From positions 8,545,001-8,609,000 of the forward strand of contig NZ_CP163439.1 of the NCBI RefSeq assembly GCF_041052385.1: 64,000 bases of DNA, written 5' to 3'. The position numbers and the translations under genes are program-made. The stretch's first letter is position 1. Every line of letters starts with the position of its first letter. The notes beneath the pieces are model-generated. The model was not told the origin of the DNA and searched no databases. It saw nothing but the letters and a program-made list of their open reading frames with translations. Positions 50,027 through 58,943 of the stretch are shown here, piece by piece. Source of the DNA: Streptomyces sp. R28 (GTDB lineage: Bacteria; Actinomycetota; Actinomycetes; Streptomycetales; Streptomycetaceae).

Positions 50027-50041
50027 CCTAGAGGCCCTAGG
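50027..50041. promoter_or_regulatory. near-palindrome upstream of TetR gene
   Basis: CCTAGAGGCCCTAGG pairs at six of seven positions around a central G. It lies between the TetR start and the hydrolase remnant. Possible TetR operator; not proven. Confidence 0.45.
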
Positions 50042-50057
50042 GGGCATCCTAGTGAGG

Positions 50058-50437
50058 TCAGCCTCCTGCGAGGAACTTCCGCACCGCGGAGCGGAACTCC
50101 CTCGGACGGGGCCCATGGACACTGTGCCCGGCCGGGATCGTGACGAGCCGCCCCGCCGGGAAGCGCCCCGCCATCTCGGCGATCACCTTCTGCGGCAGAT
50201 GGCTCTCGGGACCGCCCGCGACGACGAGCGTCGGGACCTTGATCCCCGGCGGAGCGTCCCACCACGCCGGATCCGGGGCGTTGAGCTGTCGGACGATCGC
50301 GGGCCGGGCCGCCCAGTCGAAGTCGAGCGGCCCCGGCGGGCGCTGTGGCGCCGGGGAGGGGTCTCCTCCAGGACCAGGCGAGCGACGCGCTCGGGATGGC
50401 CGGCCGCCAGCAGGTAGGCCAGCACACCGCCGAGGCT
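50058..50437 (-). pseudogene. alpha/beta-hydrolase remnant, N-terminally truncated and frameshifted
   Basis: Only the C-terminal half of an alpha/beta hydrolase remains. Homology begins exactly at the nucleophile turn SLGGVLAYLLAAGHPERVA (from 50437 downward) with no preceding strand, and continues to the catalytic His in PAGHSVHGP. Two frames are needed: they join if one base is restored in the G run 50353-50356 (plus strand), giving VLEETPPPAPQRPPGPLDFD. The missing N-terminal half is replaced by the FtsX remnant on the other strand. Not functional as written. Confidence 0.85.
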
Positions 50438-51152
50438 GGATCGTGGCCGGCTCGGCCTTCCTGCGCCAGAACGGCGTACGGGTCGGCGACCGGGTCAGCC
50501 TGGAGAAGGGCGGCCGGACCGAAGCGGTGCTGGTCGTGGGGGAGTTCATGCAGAGCAATGCCCGGGTCGTCGCAGCCGGCTGGTCGACGCTGACGGCACT
50601 GGCCCCGCACGAGAAGCCCATCAGCTACCACGTCGGACTCCGCGACGGCAGCGACCCGGCCGCCTACGCCCGCGCGGCCCGGGCCGCCGACCCAGGGATC
50701 ACACCGGACGTGCGGGGCTCCAACGCCATCACGCAGACCGTCATGGGCTCGGCCTCGGCCCTCACCCTGATGCCGGCCGTCGTCGCGTCGCTCGGCGTCT
50801 TCAACACGGTCGTTCTCAACACCCGTGACCGGCGGCGCGACTTGGGCATGCCGAAGTCGATCGGCATGACGCCGAGGCAGGTGACGGTGATGACGGTGAC
50901 GTCGATGGCGGTTCTCGGCGCGATCGGTTCCCTGCTTGGCATCCCCCTGGGCGTGGCGGGCTACGACCTGGTCGTCCCGCCATGACGGCCGCCGTGGACA
51001 TCACCCTGCCCGCCTCCATGACGGACGTCTGGCAGGCCCCGGCGCTGGCCGCACTCGCCCTGGCGGGGCTGGTGATCGCGGTGCTGGGGGCGTTCGTTCC
51101 GGCGCGCAGGGCTGGGCGGCTGACCATCGCGGAGGTGTTGCGGAGCGAGTGA
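50438..51152 (+). pseudogene. FtsX-like ABC permease remnant, 5-prime truncated and frameshifted
   Basis: The sequence starts abruptly inside the extracytoplasmic domain (IVAGSAFLRQNGVRVGDRV) and continues through an FtsX membrane domain (LTLMPAVVASLGVFNTVVLN; VTVMTVTSMAVLGAIGSLLG). At about 50977-50981 the frame stops after VVPP, while the next frame carries on with TAAVDITLPASMTDVWQAPA and the typical end RRAGRLTIAEVLRSE, stop at 51152. One lost base restores the frame. The N-terminal half and any ATPase partner are absent. It abuts the hydrolase remnant with no intervening sequence. Confidence 0.85.
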
Positions 51153-51209
51153 GCGGGAGCGGCGGCCGTGCGGGAGCGGGCGGCGGCGCCCTGACTACCG
51201 TTGCTCCGT

Positions 51210-52127
51210 ATGACCACCACAGAGATCGAAATCACCGCGGAGCTGGTCCGGGACCTCCTGCAGGACCAGCACCCCGACCTCGCCGACCGCCCCGTGAAGC
51301 TCGGCGCGCGGGGCTGGGACAACCAGCTGTGGCGGCTCGGCGACGACCTCGCCGTCCGGTTGCCCTGGGCGACGCAGGCCGCGGACGCGCTGCTGCGCAA
51401 GGAGCACGCCTGGCTTCCCGCCCTCGCCCCTCATCTGCCCTTGCCGGTCCCGGTCCCGCAGCGCCTCGGCGAGCCGTCCGAGCGGTTTCCGCGGCCCTGG
51501 ATCGTCACCACCTGGGTACCGGGCTCGCCTGCCGATCAGGCGCCCGCCACGCGCGCAGCCGAGGCGGCCGACACCCTGGCCGCCTTCCTGACGGCTCTTC
51601 ACCGCCCCGCCCCCGACGGGGCGCCGGCCGGCCGTGGCCGCGGGGGGCCGCTGGCCGACCACGCCGAGGGGGTGGCCGAAGGCTTGGCCTCGGCCACCGA
51701 GATGGGGCTGATCCCCGACCCGGACGCCGTCCGCGCGGTCTGGGAGGACGCCGTCGCCGCGCCCGAGTGGACCGGCCCGGCGCTGTGGCTCCACGGCGAC
51801 CTGCACCCGGCCAACATCCTCACCGAGGACGCCTCCTTCTGCGGCGTGATCGACTTCGGCGACCTCTGCGCGGGCGATCCGGCCTGCGACCTCGCCGCCC
51901 CTTGGATCCTGCTGCCGGACGGCGCCGCCGACCGCTTCCACGCCGCCTACCAGCCGGCCCCCGATGCCGCGACCCTGCGCCGGGCCCGCGGCTGGGCGGT
52001 GATGCGCGCCCTCGGCGGCATCCTCATCGGAGAGGCGGGTGTCCGGGGCCGGCCCGGAGGCAAGGCCACCTGGGGCCCACCCGGCCAGGCCGCACTGCGC
52101 CGCCTCACCGCGACGGGCCGCCGCTAG
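51210..52127 (+). CDS. aminoglycoside phosphotransferase-family kinase
   Basis: A 305 aa protein of the APH/choline-kinase superfamily. The Brenner-type catalytic loop LWLHGDLHPANIL (about residues 194-206) and the metal-binding VIDFGDLCAGDP are intact. The N-lobe has WDNQLWRLGDDLAVRLPW, where a Lys is normally expected for ATP; here Arg occupies the position. Such proteins phosphorylate small molecules; aminoglycoside resistance is not implied. ATG at 51210. The stop overlaps the end of the convergent small membrane protein gene by 4 bp. Confidence 0.85.
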   Translation: MTTTEIEITAELVRDLLQDQHPDLADRPVKLGARGWDNQLWRLGDDLAVRLPWATQAADALLRKEHAWLPALAPHLPLPVPVPQRLGEPSERFPRPWIVTTWVPGSPADQAPATRAAEAADTLAAFLTALHRPAPDGAPAGRGRGGPLADHAEGVAEGLASATEMGLIPDPDAVRAVWEDAVAAPEWTGPALWLHGDLHPANILTEDASFCGVIDFGDLCAGDPACDLAAPWILLPDGAADRFHAAYQPAPDAATLRRARGWAVMRALGGILIGEAGVRGRPGGKATWGPPGQAALRRLTATGRR

Positions 52128-52627
52128 GCGGGTGAGGCTGCCTGTGCCGGTGCCACACGGCTCAGCTGCAGCCCGGTCAACGGCCTCTGGGACACCTGGT
52201 CCTGAAGCCGCCACCCGTACTGACCGAGGCGCTGCGCCACATAACCCGCGCCCACGGCACGGTACGTACGCAGGGGGATCGTCGCCTGCGGCTGCTTCCA
52301 CTTGACCAGCTTGGCGAGCTTGGCCTCGACGCGCGCCTGGTAGAAGGCGACATCCCCTTCGTGACGGAGCTCGGGCAGCGTCACGAACCAGAGGGGCCAC
52401 CACGGGAAGACCCGGAACACGGCGTCGATGAACTTCTCGTATCCCCGCTCCACGCCGGGAATCAAGCTGAGCAGTTCGATCACGAGGCCGAAGGCCAGGA
52501 GCGCCAGCAGGAGCGCCGTGCACAACATCCAGTGCACCGGTGCGTACACGGTGGTGAGCAGGAACTGGCACGTCAGCCGAGTGGTGCCGCGAGTGGGCAG
52601 GGGGTCCCAGGACGGGTCGCGGTGCAT
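52124..52627 (-). CDS. hypothetical membrane protein
   Basis: A 167 aa protein with one long or two short hydrophobic spans (VHWMLCTALLLALLAFGLVI, about residues 32-51) and a second weakly hydrophobic aromatic stretch (VFRVFPWWPLWFVTL). The C-terminal half is polar and basic (RVEAKLAKLVKWKQPQATIP). No family is recognised. ATG at 52627; no clear ribosome site. It is convergent with the APH-like gene (4 bp overlap) and lies 121 bp upstream of the endonuclease/phosphatase gene's end. Confidence 0.6.
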   Translation of the reverse strand: MHRDPSWDPLPTRGTTRLTCQFLLTTVYAPVHWMLCTALLLALLAFGLVIELLSLIPGVERGYEKFIDAVFRVFPWWPLWFVTLPELRHEGDVAFYQARVEAKLAKLVKWKQPQATIPLRTYRAVGAGYVAQRLGQYGWRLQDQVSQRPLTGLQLSRVAPAQAASPA

Positions 52628-52748
52628 GAGGTTCTTCCGAGAGGGGACGAGCGGGCGGACAAGGGCCGGTCGGACGGCGGCCGTTCACATTGTGCAGTGC
52701 CGCCCACCCGCCTGCGGCTGCGGGGGTGGGCGGCCGTCGTGCGAGCCG

Positions 52749-54068
52749 TCAGCCGATCGGCGCGTACAGCACTCCCAACTTGTCGATCTCGTCGCCCGCC
52801 CGCCCCGTGAACCCGACGATCTGCCAACCGGACGGTGCCGTGAACGTCTTGGAGTCCGACATCGCCGTACCGGCGGACAGCGAACGTCCCTTGTCCGTGG
52901 TGAACGACGCCGAGAAGATCCGCGTACGCCCGTCCTTCTGGCCCTGCGTCAGCTTTACGGCGGTGAGGTGCTCGCCCGAAGCCAGGGTCAGGGACGTCGC
53001 CGTGCCGCCCGTGCCGCCGTGGGTGAGGGCCGTGCCGCCGTCGTGCGTCAGGGACACCGCGTCCAGGCGGGAGCTGCCGCGCAGGGTCAGGGTGCGCGGC
53101 GACACCGACGTCGGCAGGTCGTCCGCGTCGTTGAAGGCGGTGCCGTGCGGGCCGCCGATGAAGTCGCCGGCCCTCAGGGAGGAGTTGAGGGTGTAGGAGA
53201 AGTCGACCGTGTGCGGGAAGTGGTCGGAGAGGTTGCCGCCCGCGGAGTCCAGGAAGGACGCCCACTCGTTGTTGTAGCGGGTGGCATTGAGCGTCAGGAG
53301 CTTGCTGCCGCGGTAGAGGACCTTGTCGACGACCTCGCAGCCGTTCGGCGGCGCCGTCGTCGGGCACACCAGCGCGTCCGCGCCCTGCGTCGGCCGGACA
53401 CCGCCCTTGGCCAGCTGCACCCACGCGTCCGTCAGACCGTTCTTGTCGGCGAGGGTGCGGATGTTGTCGCCGCTGCGGGTGTACCGGGTGTTGGTGTCAC
53501 CCATGACGACGACCGCGTTGCCGGACGAGTTCGCCTGGATGAAGTCCGACAGCTGCTCGACGTTGGCGCGGCGGGCGGCCAGCGCGTCGTCCGTGTCGTC
53601 GGCATTGGTGTGGACGTTGTAGAGGTCCACGAAGACGCCCTCGGCGAGCCGGACCCGGGCGAGCGAGAAGCCCTTGGGGGTCAGGCAGTTGGTGCCGGTG
53701 CATTTGTTCCACTTCACCCGCTCGAAGTCCTCGAAGGCGTAGTCCGAGAGGGTGTTGAGGCCGTCGCCGAACGGCACGCCGCCGCTGGTCGCGGTGCGGT
53801 ACGGGTGGTTGTCGCCCGCGTAGAGGGCCGCGTGGTAGTTGAAGTCCTCCTGGACGTTCACGATGTCGTACGCCGCCAGCCGCGGCGAGATCAACGGGGT
53901 GTTCTTCTCCGGGTTGCCGGAGCTCAGGCCTTCCGGAAGGCCCGCGACGTTGTAGGTCAGGACGTTGAAGGTGCCGGTGGTGGCGGCCACCGCGGGGGTC
54001 GAGCCGGTGGTGGCGAGGCCGGTGAGGGCCAGGGCTGCGGCCGCGAGCGTGCCGATCAGTCTTCTCAT
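52749..54068 (-). CDS. secreted endonuclease/exonuclease/phosphatase-jacalin protein
   Basis: A 439 aa exported protein: Sec signal (MRRLIGTLAAAALALTGLA, cleaved near AVA), an endonuclease/exonuclease/phosphatase domain (about 30-285), and a C-terminal jacalin-like lectin domain (about 295-439, GEHLTAVKLTQGQ, WQIVGFTGRAGDEIDKLGV). Catalytic blocks are LTYNVAGLP, the Glu in IVNVQEDFN, VVMGDTNTRY and the final SDHFPH. Sphingomyelinase-C-like phospholipases and secreted nucleases share this fold; the lectin suggests a glycosylated target. ATG at 54068 follows GGAGA. Its leader contains GT-rich repeats. Confidence 0.85.
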   Translation of the reverse strand: MRRLIGTLAAAALALTGLATTGSTPAVAATTGTFNVLTYNVAGLPEGLSSGNPEKNTPLISPRLAAYDIVNVQEDFNYHAALYAGDNHPYRTATSGGVPFGDGLNTLSDYAFEDFERVKWNKCTGTNCLTPKGFSLARVRLAEGVFVDLYNVHTNADDTDDALAARRANVEQLSDFIQANSSGNAVVVMGDTNTRYTRSGDNIRTLADKNGLTDAWVQLAKGGVRPTQGADALVCPTTAPPNGCEVVDKVLYRGSKLLTLNATRYNNEWASFLDSAGGNLSDHFPHTVDFSYTLNSSLRAGDFIGGPHGTAFNDADDLPTSVSPRTLTLRGSSRLDAVSLTHDGGTALTHGGTGGTATSLTLASGEHLTAVKLTQGQKDGRTRIFSASFTTDKGRSLSAGTAMSDSKTFTAPSGWQIVGFTGRAGDEIDKLGVLYAPIG

Positions 54069-54084
54069 GTGGGGGTGTCTCCGA

Positions 54085-54135
54085 GGGGTGAGGTGGGTGA
54101 GTGGGTGAGGCGGGTGAGGTGGGTGAGGTAGGGGG
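54085..54135. repeat. purine/GT-rich short repeats in leader region
   Basis: On the plus strand, variants of GTGAGGTGG and GTGAGTGG recur without interruption for about 50 bp, upstream of the endonuclease/phosphatase gene (17 bp before its ATG on the minus strand). Similar in style to the 12-bp array before the PL4 gene. The rest of the divergent region 54136-54340 shows nothing I can name. Confidence 0.7.
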
Positions 54136-54351
54136 AAAGGAAGGTGAGCGCTGCTCAGGTTCGGTGTCAACCAGGGTGACGTACAAGGGCGGTTGGGGAA
54201 ACAGTGAGGGACGGGGCGTTCCGCCGCGTCCAGGGCGCCCGGCCGCCACTCCCCGCTCGTTCAACGTTCATGTTTCGCCTTGATCCTCCACACATGGCGC
54301 AGCAGCGCCGTAGGAGGCAGCCGCAGAAGGCAGCGGCATCAGGAGGGGCAC

Positions 54352-56079
54352 ATGGGACACGGGCACGCGCACGGTCATCATCACCACCACGGACACGACC
54401 ACGACCATGGCCACTCGCACGATGCGGCGGTGTCCGCCCTGCCCGCCGCCTTCGACACCTCCGTGCCCGACGAGGCCCTGAGCCCCGAGCAGCAGTCGCG
54501 CCGCACGCTGCTGCGCCGGGCGGGTCTGCTGGGCGCCGGACTGGCCGCCGGCAGTGTCGTCGCCCCGACTCCGGCCGCCGCCTCCGTACCGGCCGCGTCC
54601 GCCGCTTCCGGTGGCCGCAGGACGAACGGCTTCCTGTGGCTGGCCGGTGACCACCACATCCACACGCAGTACAGCAGCGACGGCAAGTACCGCGTCGTCG
54701 ACCAGGTCCGCCAGGGTGCCAGGCACGGCATGGACTGGCTGGTCATCACCGACCACGGCAGCGAGACCCACGCCAGGATCGGCGTCGAGAAGGTCAACCC
54801 GGACATCCAGGCCGCCCGGGCCGCCCACGAGGACACGCTCGTCTTCCAGGGCCTGGAGTGGAACATCCCGGCCGCCGAGCACGGCACCGTCTTCGTGCAC
54901 CCCGGCAGGAACGAGGTCTCCGTCCTCAAGCAGTTCGAGACCGACTACGACGGCAGCGTGAAGGGCGCCGGCGACTCCACGCCCGCCAACGAGGCGCTCG
55001 CAGTCGCGGGCCTCAACTTCCTTGCGGAGCAGGTGGAACGGCGCAAGGTCAAGGACGCGCTGATGCTCGCCAACCACCCGGCTCGGCGCGGTGTCGACTC
55101 CCCGCACGAGATCCGCGGCTGGCGGGACGCGACCGCTTCGCGCCAGATCGCCGTGGGCTTCGAGGGCGCCCCGGGCCATCAGGCGGCCGGCCTCCCCGCC
55201 CCCCTCGGCATGGCCCGCGCCCGCGGCATCTACGACAACAGCCCCAGCGCCAACTCCTTCGCCGGCTACCCGCTGGAGAGCTACCGCACCTGGGGCGGCT
55301 TCGACTGGATGACGGCCACGGTCGGCGGCCTTTGGGACAGCCTCCTCGCCGAGGGCAGGCCGTGGTGGATCACCGCCAACTCCGACTCCCACCAGGTGTA
55401 CGCGGACACGGCGGTGCGCGGCACCGGCGGCGACTTCACCACCGACGGCCGCCACCCGGACCCGGTCTACGGCGGCCGGATCGACATCACCCAGGGCGAC
55501 TACTGGCCCGGCCAGTACAGCCGTACGCACGTCGGTGCCGACGGCTTCTCCTACGCCGCCGTCATGGACGGCATCCGCGCGGGCCGCATCTGGGTCGACC
55601 ACGGCCGGCTCGTCAGCGCCCTCGATGTCCGCGTGACGGGCGGCCGCCGCTGGGCCACACTGGGCGGCGCCCTGCATGTCAGGAAGGGAACGAACGTCAC
55701 ACTGACGGTCGACGTGGCGCCGGCGGGCGGCCCCAACTGGGCAGGCTTCGTCCCCACATTGGCCCGCGTGGACGTCATCCAGGGCGATGTGACCGGCCCG
55801 GTCGCGGACAAGGACACCTTCACCGCGCCGACGGCGAAGGTGGTCAAGTCCTACGAGGTGAACAAGTCGACCGGCATGGTCCGCCTCACCTACGACCTCG
55901 GCAAGGTCGACCACCCCGTCTACGTCCGCCTGCGCGGCACCGACGGCAACCGCACCGCCGTCGGCGCGATGGGTGCCGCCGTCGACCCGGCCGGCCCGGC
56001 CATCGACGTCGTCGGCGACGCCGACCCGTGGCGCGACCTGTGGTTCTACTCCAACCCGGTGTGGGTCCTGCCCTCGTGA
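54352..56079 (+). CDS. PHP-domain protein with His-rich N-terminus and Tat signal
   Basis: A 575 aa protein. Residues 1-25 are almost only His, Gly and Asp (HGHAHGHHHHHGHDHDHG), a probable metal-binding tail. A Tat-type signal (QSRRTLLRRAGLLGAGLAAG) follows at about 52-72, so the His tail precedes the export signal. The mature domain has PHP metal-binding blocks: AGDHHIHTQYSSDG, WLVITDHGSE, LANHPARRGVD and TANSDSHQVYAD. PHP proteins are metal-dependent phosphoesterases. ATG at 54352 follows AGGAGGGG by 5 nt. Overlaps the next start by 4 bp. Substrate unknown. Confidence 0.85.
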   Translation: MGHGHAHGHHHHHGHDHDHGHSHDAAVSALPAAFDTSVPDEALSPEQQSRRTLLRRAGLLGAGLAAGSVVAPTPAAASVPAASAASGGRRTNGFLWLAGDHHIHTQYSSDGKYRVVDQVRQGARHGMDWLVITDHGSETHARIGVEKVNPDIQAARAAHEDTLVFQGLEWNIPAAEHGTVFVHPGRNEVSVLKQFETDYDGSVKGAGDSTPANEALAVAGLNFLAEQVERRKVKDALMLANHPARRGVDSPHEIRGWRDATASRQIAVGFEGAPGHQAAGLPAPLGMARARGIYDNSPSANSFAGYPLESYRTWGGFDWMTATVGGLWDSLLAEGRPWWITANSDSHQVYADTAVRGTGGDFTTDGRHPDPVYGGRIDITQGDYWPGQYSRTHVGADGFSYAAVMDGIRAGRIWVDHGRLVSALDVRVTGGRRWATLGGALHVRKGTNVTLTVDVAPAGGPNWAGFVPTLARVDVIQGDVTGPVADKDTFTAPTAKVVKSYEVNKSTGMVRLTYDLGKVDHPVYVRLRGTDGNRTAVGAMGAAVDPAGPAIDVVGDADPWRDLWFYSNPVWVLPS

Positions 56080-56588
56080 CCCCCTACGCTCTGACCGTGG
56101 ACGCAGACGTCCGGGACCTCCGCGCGGCCGACCACCTGCTCCACACCTTCGCCACCGAACTCGCCCTGCCCGACGGCACGTTCGGCTGCACCCACCTGGT
56201 GCGGGGAGACCGCCCACACGTGGCCGTCTCCCTCACCCTCCCGTCCGAGCCGCTCCTGCGTACCGCCCAGGAGCGGCTCACCGCCCGGGGACACACGGTG
56301 TCGCGCGGCACGCCGGACACGACGGGCCGGGCGGTGCTCTACCCCGGGGCCGCCTCCATCACCGGCACGCTGACGATCGCGGACGTACTCACGCGCTCCG
56401 CGATCGACCGCGTGACGGTCCTGGGCTCCCCGACTCGACCGGCCCTGAACACACCGCTGGTCACGTGGGAGCACATACGCCCGCTCTGGCAGGACGACGA
56501 ACTCGTCCTCACCACCATGCCGGCCGTGGGCGGCACCCTCGTTCCCTTCGAGGTGCCGGATCCGACGCCGTGTTGTGCGGACCACTGA
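56076..56588 (+). CDS. hypothetical protein coupled to PHP gene
   Basis: A 170 aa protein starting at a GTG that overlaps the PHP stop (GTGA), implying translational coupling. It has alternating strands and helices (AADHLLHTFATELALPDGTF; GTLTIADVLTRSAIDRVTVLG) and a C-terminal Cys pair (PTPCCADH), a possible metal or redox site. No signal peptide, so it stays in the cytoplasm while the PHP protein appears exported. I recognise no family. Coupling suggests a shared function, for example metal handling, but this is inference. Confidence 0.65.
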   Translation: MTPYALTVDADVRDLRAADHLLHTFATELALPDGTFGCTHLVRGDRPHVAVSLTLPSEPLLRTAQERLTARGHTVSRGTPDTTGRAVLYPGAASITGTLTIADVLTRSAIDRVTVLGSPTRPALNTPLVTWEHIRPLWQDDELVLTTMPAVGGTLVPFEVPDPTPCCADH

Positions 56589-56769
56589 GATGGCATCTTC
56601 GGCCCTGCCGGAGGCTACGGCCGGTTCTCGGGGGTGCTCGGCATGGTCACTGGCGCCCTGTTCGTGCCCGGTTGCGCCGCAGGCCCCGGTGGGCCGGGTG
56701 GCGGGCGGGTGCTGACCGGTGTCACGGACGGCTCAAAACCCGGCTGTCACTATCGTCGGACCGGTCACC

Positions 56770-56828
56770 CCGCAGGGTGGAACTCTGCGGCCCAGTAAGC
56801 CGATTCGCCGGCCAGCCGTCGCGCTGGG
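56770..56828 (+). ncRNA. possible structured 5-prime leader
   Basis: Upstream of the delta-60-repeat gene, CCGCAG (56770-56775) pairs with CTGCGG (56785-56790) around a 9-nt loop, and CCCAG (56791-56795) pairs with CTGGG (56824-56828) to enclose the rest, with an inner CGGCC...CAGCCG element. The order CAGGG, AAC, CAGnAAGCC loosely recalls c-di-GMP-I riboswitches, but key consensus positions are not met. Best described as an unassigned structured leader. Confidence 0.3.
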
Positions 56829-56855
56829 TCGCGGGCGCATCGGGAGTCTGCCACC

Positions 56856-58871
56856 ATGCCCATCCTTCCTTCCCTACGGGGATCTCTGCGCGCCGTGACC
56901 GCGCTGGTCGCGGCGCTGGCGTTCGTCGTCGCCGTGCCGCACGGCGCGTTCGCCGCACCCGGTGACCTGGACACCACGTTCGGCACCGGCGGAAAGGTCA
57001 GCATCACCACCGACACCTTCGCCGAGGGCCAGGACATGGCCATCCAGCCCGACGGCAGGATCATCTCGGTCGGGTGGGAGCAGGACCCGGAGTTCCTCGA
57101 CTCCGAGTTCGCCCTCACGCGGCACAACTCCGACGGCAGCGTCGACACCTCCTTCGGCGGTGGCGACGGCGAGGTGCTGACCGACTTCGAGAACGGCGAG
57201 GACGTGGCCCAGGGGGTGGCGGTCCAGCCCGACGGGAAGATCGTCGTGGTCGGCCGTCACCAGGAGACCGACGACGAGTTCGCGGGCTGCTGCTGGTTCA
57301 CGGTGGCCCGTTACGACGCCGACGGCAGCGTCGACACCTCCTTCGGGGGCGGTGACGGCTGGGTCAGCCCCGGCCTGGCCGGCGGGGCCGAGGACGCGGC
57401 CGGCGTCGCGGTGCAGCCCGACGGGAAGATCGTCGCCGGAGCCCGGGCCGGCGGCTCGTTCGCGGTCGTGCGGTACCTGCCCGACGGGAGCCCGGACGGC
57501 GCCTTCGGAGGCGGTGACGGCGTGACCATCACCTCGTTCTCCGACGTGGGCGGCGCCACCGCGCAGGACATGGCCCTCCAGCCCGACGGGAAGATCGTCC
57601 TGGTCGGCTACTCGGGCGAGACCAACTTCGACTTCGCCGTGGCCCGCTACAACTCCGACGGAAGCCTGGACACCACCTTCAGCGGCGACGGCCGGGTCAC
57701 CACGGACCTGGGCGGATACAACTGGGGTGAGACCGTGGTCGTGCAGTCCAGCGGCAAGATCGTCGCCTCCGGATCGAGCGGCGGCCGTTTCACGCTCGTG
57801 CGCTACAACGTGGACGGCAGCCGCGACACCGGCTTCGGCACCGGCGGTGTCGCGACCGCCGACTTCGGCAGCACAGCCGGCGTGAGCGACCTCGTGCTCC
57901 AGCCCGACGACCGGATCGTCGCCGGCGGCGGCGGGACGGCCGGCGACTTCCTCCTCGCCCGCTTCAACGCCGACGGCACTCTTGACACCGGGTTCGGCAC
58001 GGGCGGCCGCACCACCACCGACTTCGGCGTCGGCGACCGCGTGAACAGCGTCGCCGTCCAGTCCGACGGGAAGATCGTCGCCTTCGGCAGCAACAGCGAC
58101 GGCCTGCGCGCCCTGGCCCGCTACCTCGGCGGGGTCGGCACCCCGCCGCCACCTCCGCCGCCCACCGAGGTCGACCTGTCGGTCGCCAAGTCCGGCCCCG
58201 GCACCGTCAGCATCGGCGACCGAGCCACCTACACCCTGACGGTCACCAACAACAGCGCCACGATCGCGGCCACCGGCGTCAGCCTCACCGACACCCTCAC
58301 CGGACCCGCCGCCACCGTCGTCTCGGCAACACCGGATCAGGGCACCTGCACCACCTCCGCAACCGGCGCGACCTGCGCCCTCGGGACCCTCGCCACCGGC
58401 GCGAGCACGACCGTCAGGGTCGTCGTCGAACCCCGGGCCACCGGCACCCTCACCGAGCGGGCCACCGTGAGCGCCACCCAGACCGACCCGGCCACGGCCA
58501 ACAACACCGCCACGGTCACCACCACGGTCAACAACTCCCGCCTGTGCACCCGCATCGGCACCAGCGGCAACGACACCATGACCGGCACCAGCGGCACCGA
58601 CGTCATCTGCGGCCTCGGCGGCGACGACTCGATCAACGCCGGCGCCGGCAACGACACGGTGTACGGCAACTTCGGCAACGACCGCGCCGACGGCGGCCTG
58701 AACAACGACACCCTCAACGGCGGCCCCGGCAACGACAACCTGATCGGCAACTCCGGCAACGACAGCCTCAACACCGTCGACAACGTCTCCGGCAACGACA
58801 CCGCCAACGGCGGCACGGGCACGGACACCTGCACGACGGACACCGGGGACACACGGATCAGCTGCCCGTAG
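56856..58871 (+). CDS. large secreted protein: delta-60 repeats, DUF11 and Ca-binding repeats
   Basis: A 671 aa exported protein. Sec signal (RAVTALVAALAFVVAVPHGA) ends near residue 34. Seven delta-60 repeats follow (about 35-425), each with the core AxQPDGKIVxxG and a TFGxGG turn. Next is a DUF11 domain (about 435-560, VDLSVAKSGPGTVSIGDRA), then hemolysin-type calcium-binding nonapeptide repeats (about 570-650, GGDDSINAGAGNDTVYGNFG). A surface or extracellular structural role is likely. ATG at 56856, just after the structured leader. No anchor or sorting signal seen at the C-terminus. Confidence 0.85.
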   Translation: MPILPSLRGSLRAVTALVAALAFVVAVPHGAFAAPGDLDTTFGTGGKVSITTDTFAEGQDMAIQPDGRIISVGWEQDPEFLDSEFALTRHNSDGSVDTSFGGGDGEVLTDFENGEDVAQGVAVQPDGKIVVVGRHQETDDEFAGCCWFTVARYDADGSVDTSFGGGDGWVSPGLAGGAEDAAGVAVQPDGKIVAGARAGGSFAVVRYLPDGSPDGAFGGGDGVTITSFSDVGGATAQDMALQPDGKIVLVGYSGETNFDFAVARYNSDGSLDTTFSGDGRVTTDLGGYNWGETVVVQSSGKIVASGSSGGRFTLVRYNVDGSRDTGFGTGGVATADFGSTAGVSDLVLQPDDRIVAGGGGTAGDFLLARFNADGTLDTGFGTGGRTTTDFGVGDRVNSVAVQSDGKIVAFGSNSDGLRALARYLGGVGTPPPPPPPTEVDLSVAKSGPGTVSIGDRATYTLTVTNNSATIAATGVSLTDTLTGPAATVVSATPDQGTCTTSATGATCALGTLATGASTTVRVVVEPRATGTLTERATVSATQTDPATANNTATVTTTVNNSRLCTRIGTSGNDTMTGTSGTDVICGLGGDDSINAGAGNDTVYGNFGNDRADGGLNNDTLNGGPGNDNLIGNSGNDSLNTVDNVSGNDTANGGTGTDTCTTDTGDTRISCP

Positions 58872-58902
58872 CCCCGACAGGCCGACACCTCCACTCGCCA
58901 CT

Positions 58903-58939
58903 CGTGCGCCACCCGGCACAGCCAGCCGGGTGGCGCACG
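58903..58939. terminator. strong bidirectional hairpin
   Basis: A perfect 15-bp inverted repeat (58903-58917 and 58925-58939) with a 7-nt loop sits between the convergent repeat-protein gene and the ABC-2 permease gene, 4 bp before the latter's stop. Confidence 0.85.
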
Positions 58940-58943
58940 GCCG

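Noticed and set aside
51210..52127. Antibiotic resistance gene
   Set aside because: The catalytic loop shows only the broad APH/choline-kinase family; many members have no role in resistance, so no resistance claim is made.
56750..56855. c-di-GMP-I or c-di-AMP riboswitch as a firm call
   Set aside because: Only scattered consensus elements match and the conserved core is incomplete; kept as an unassigned structured leader.
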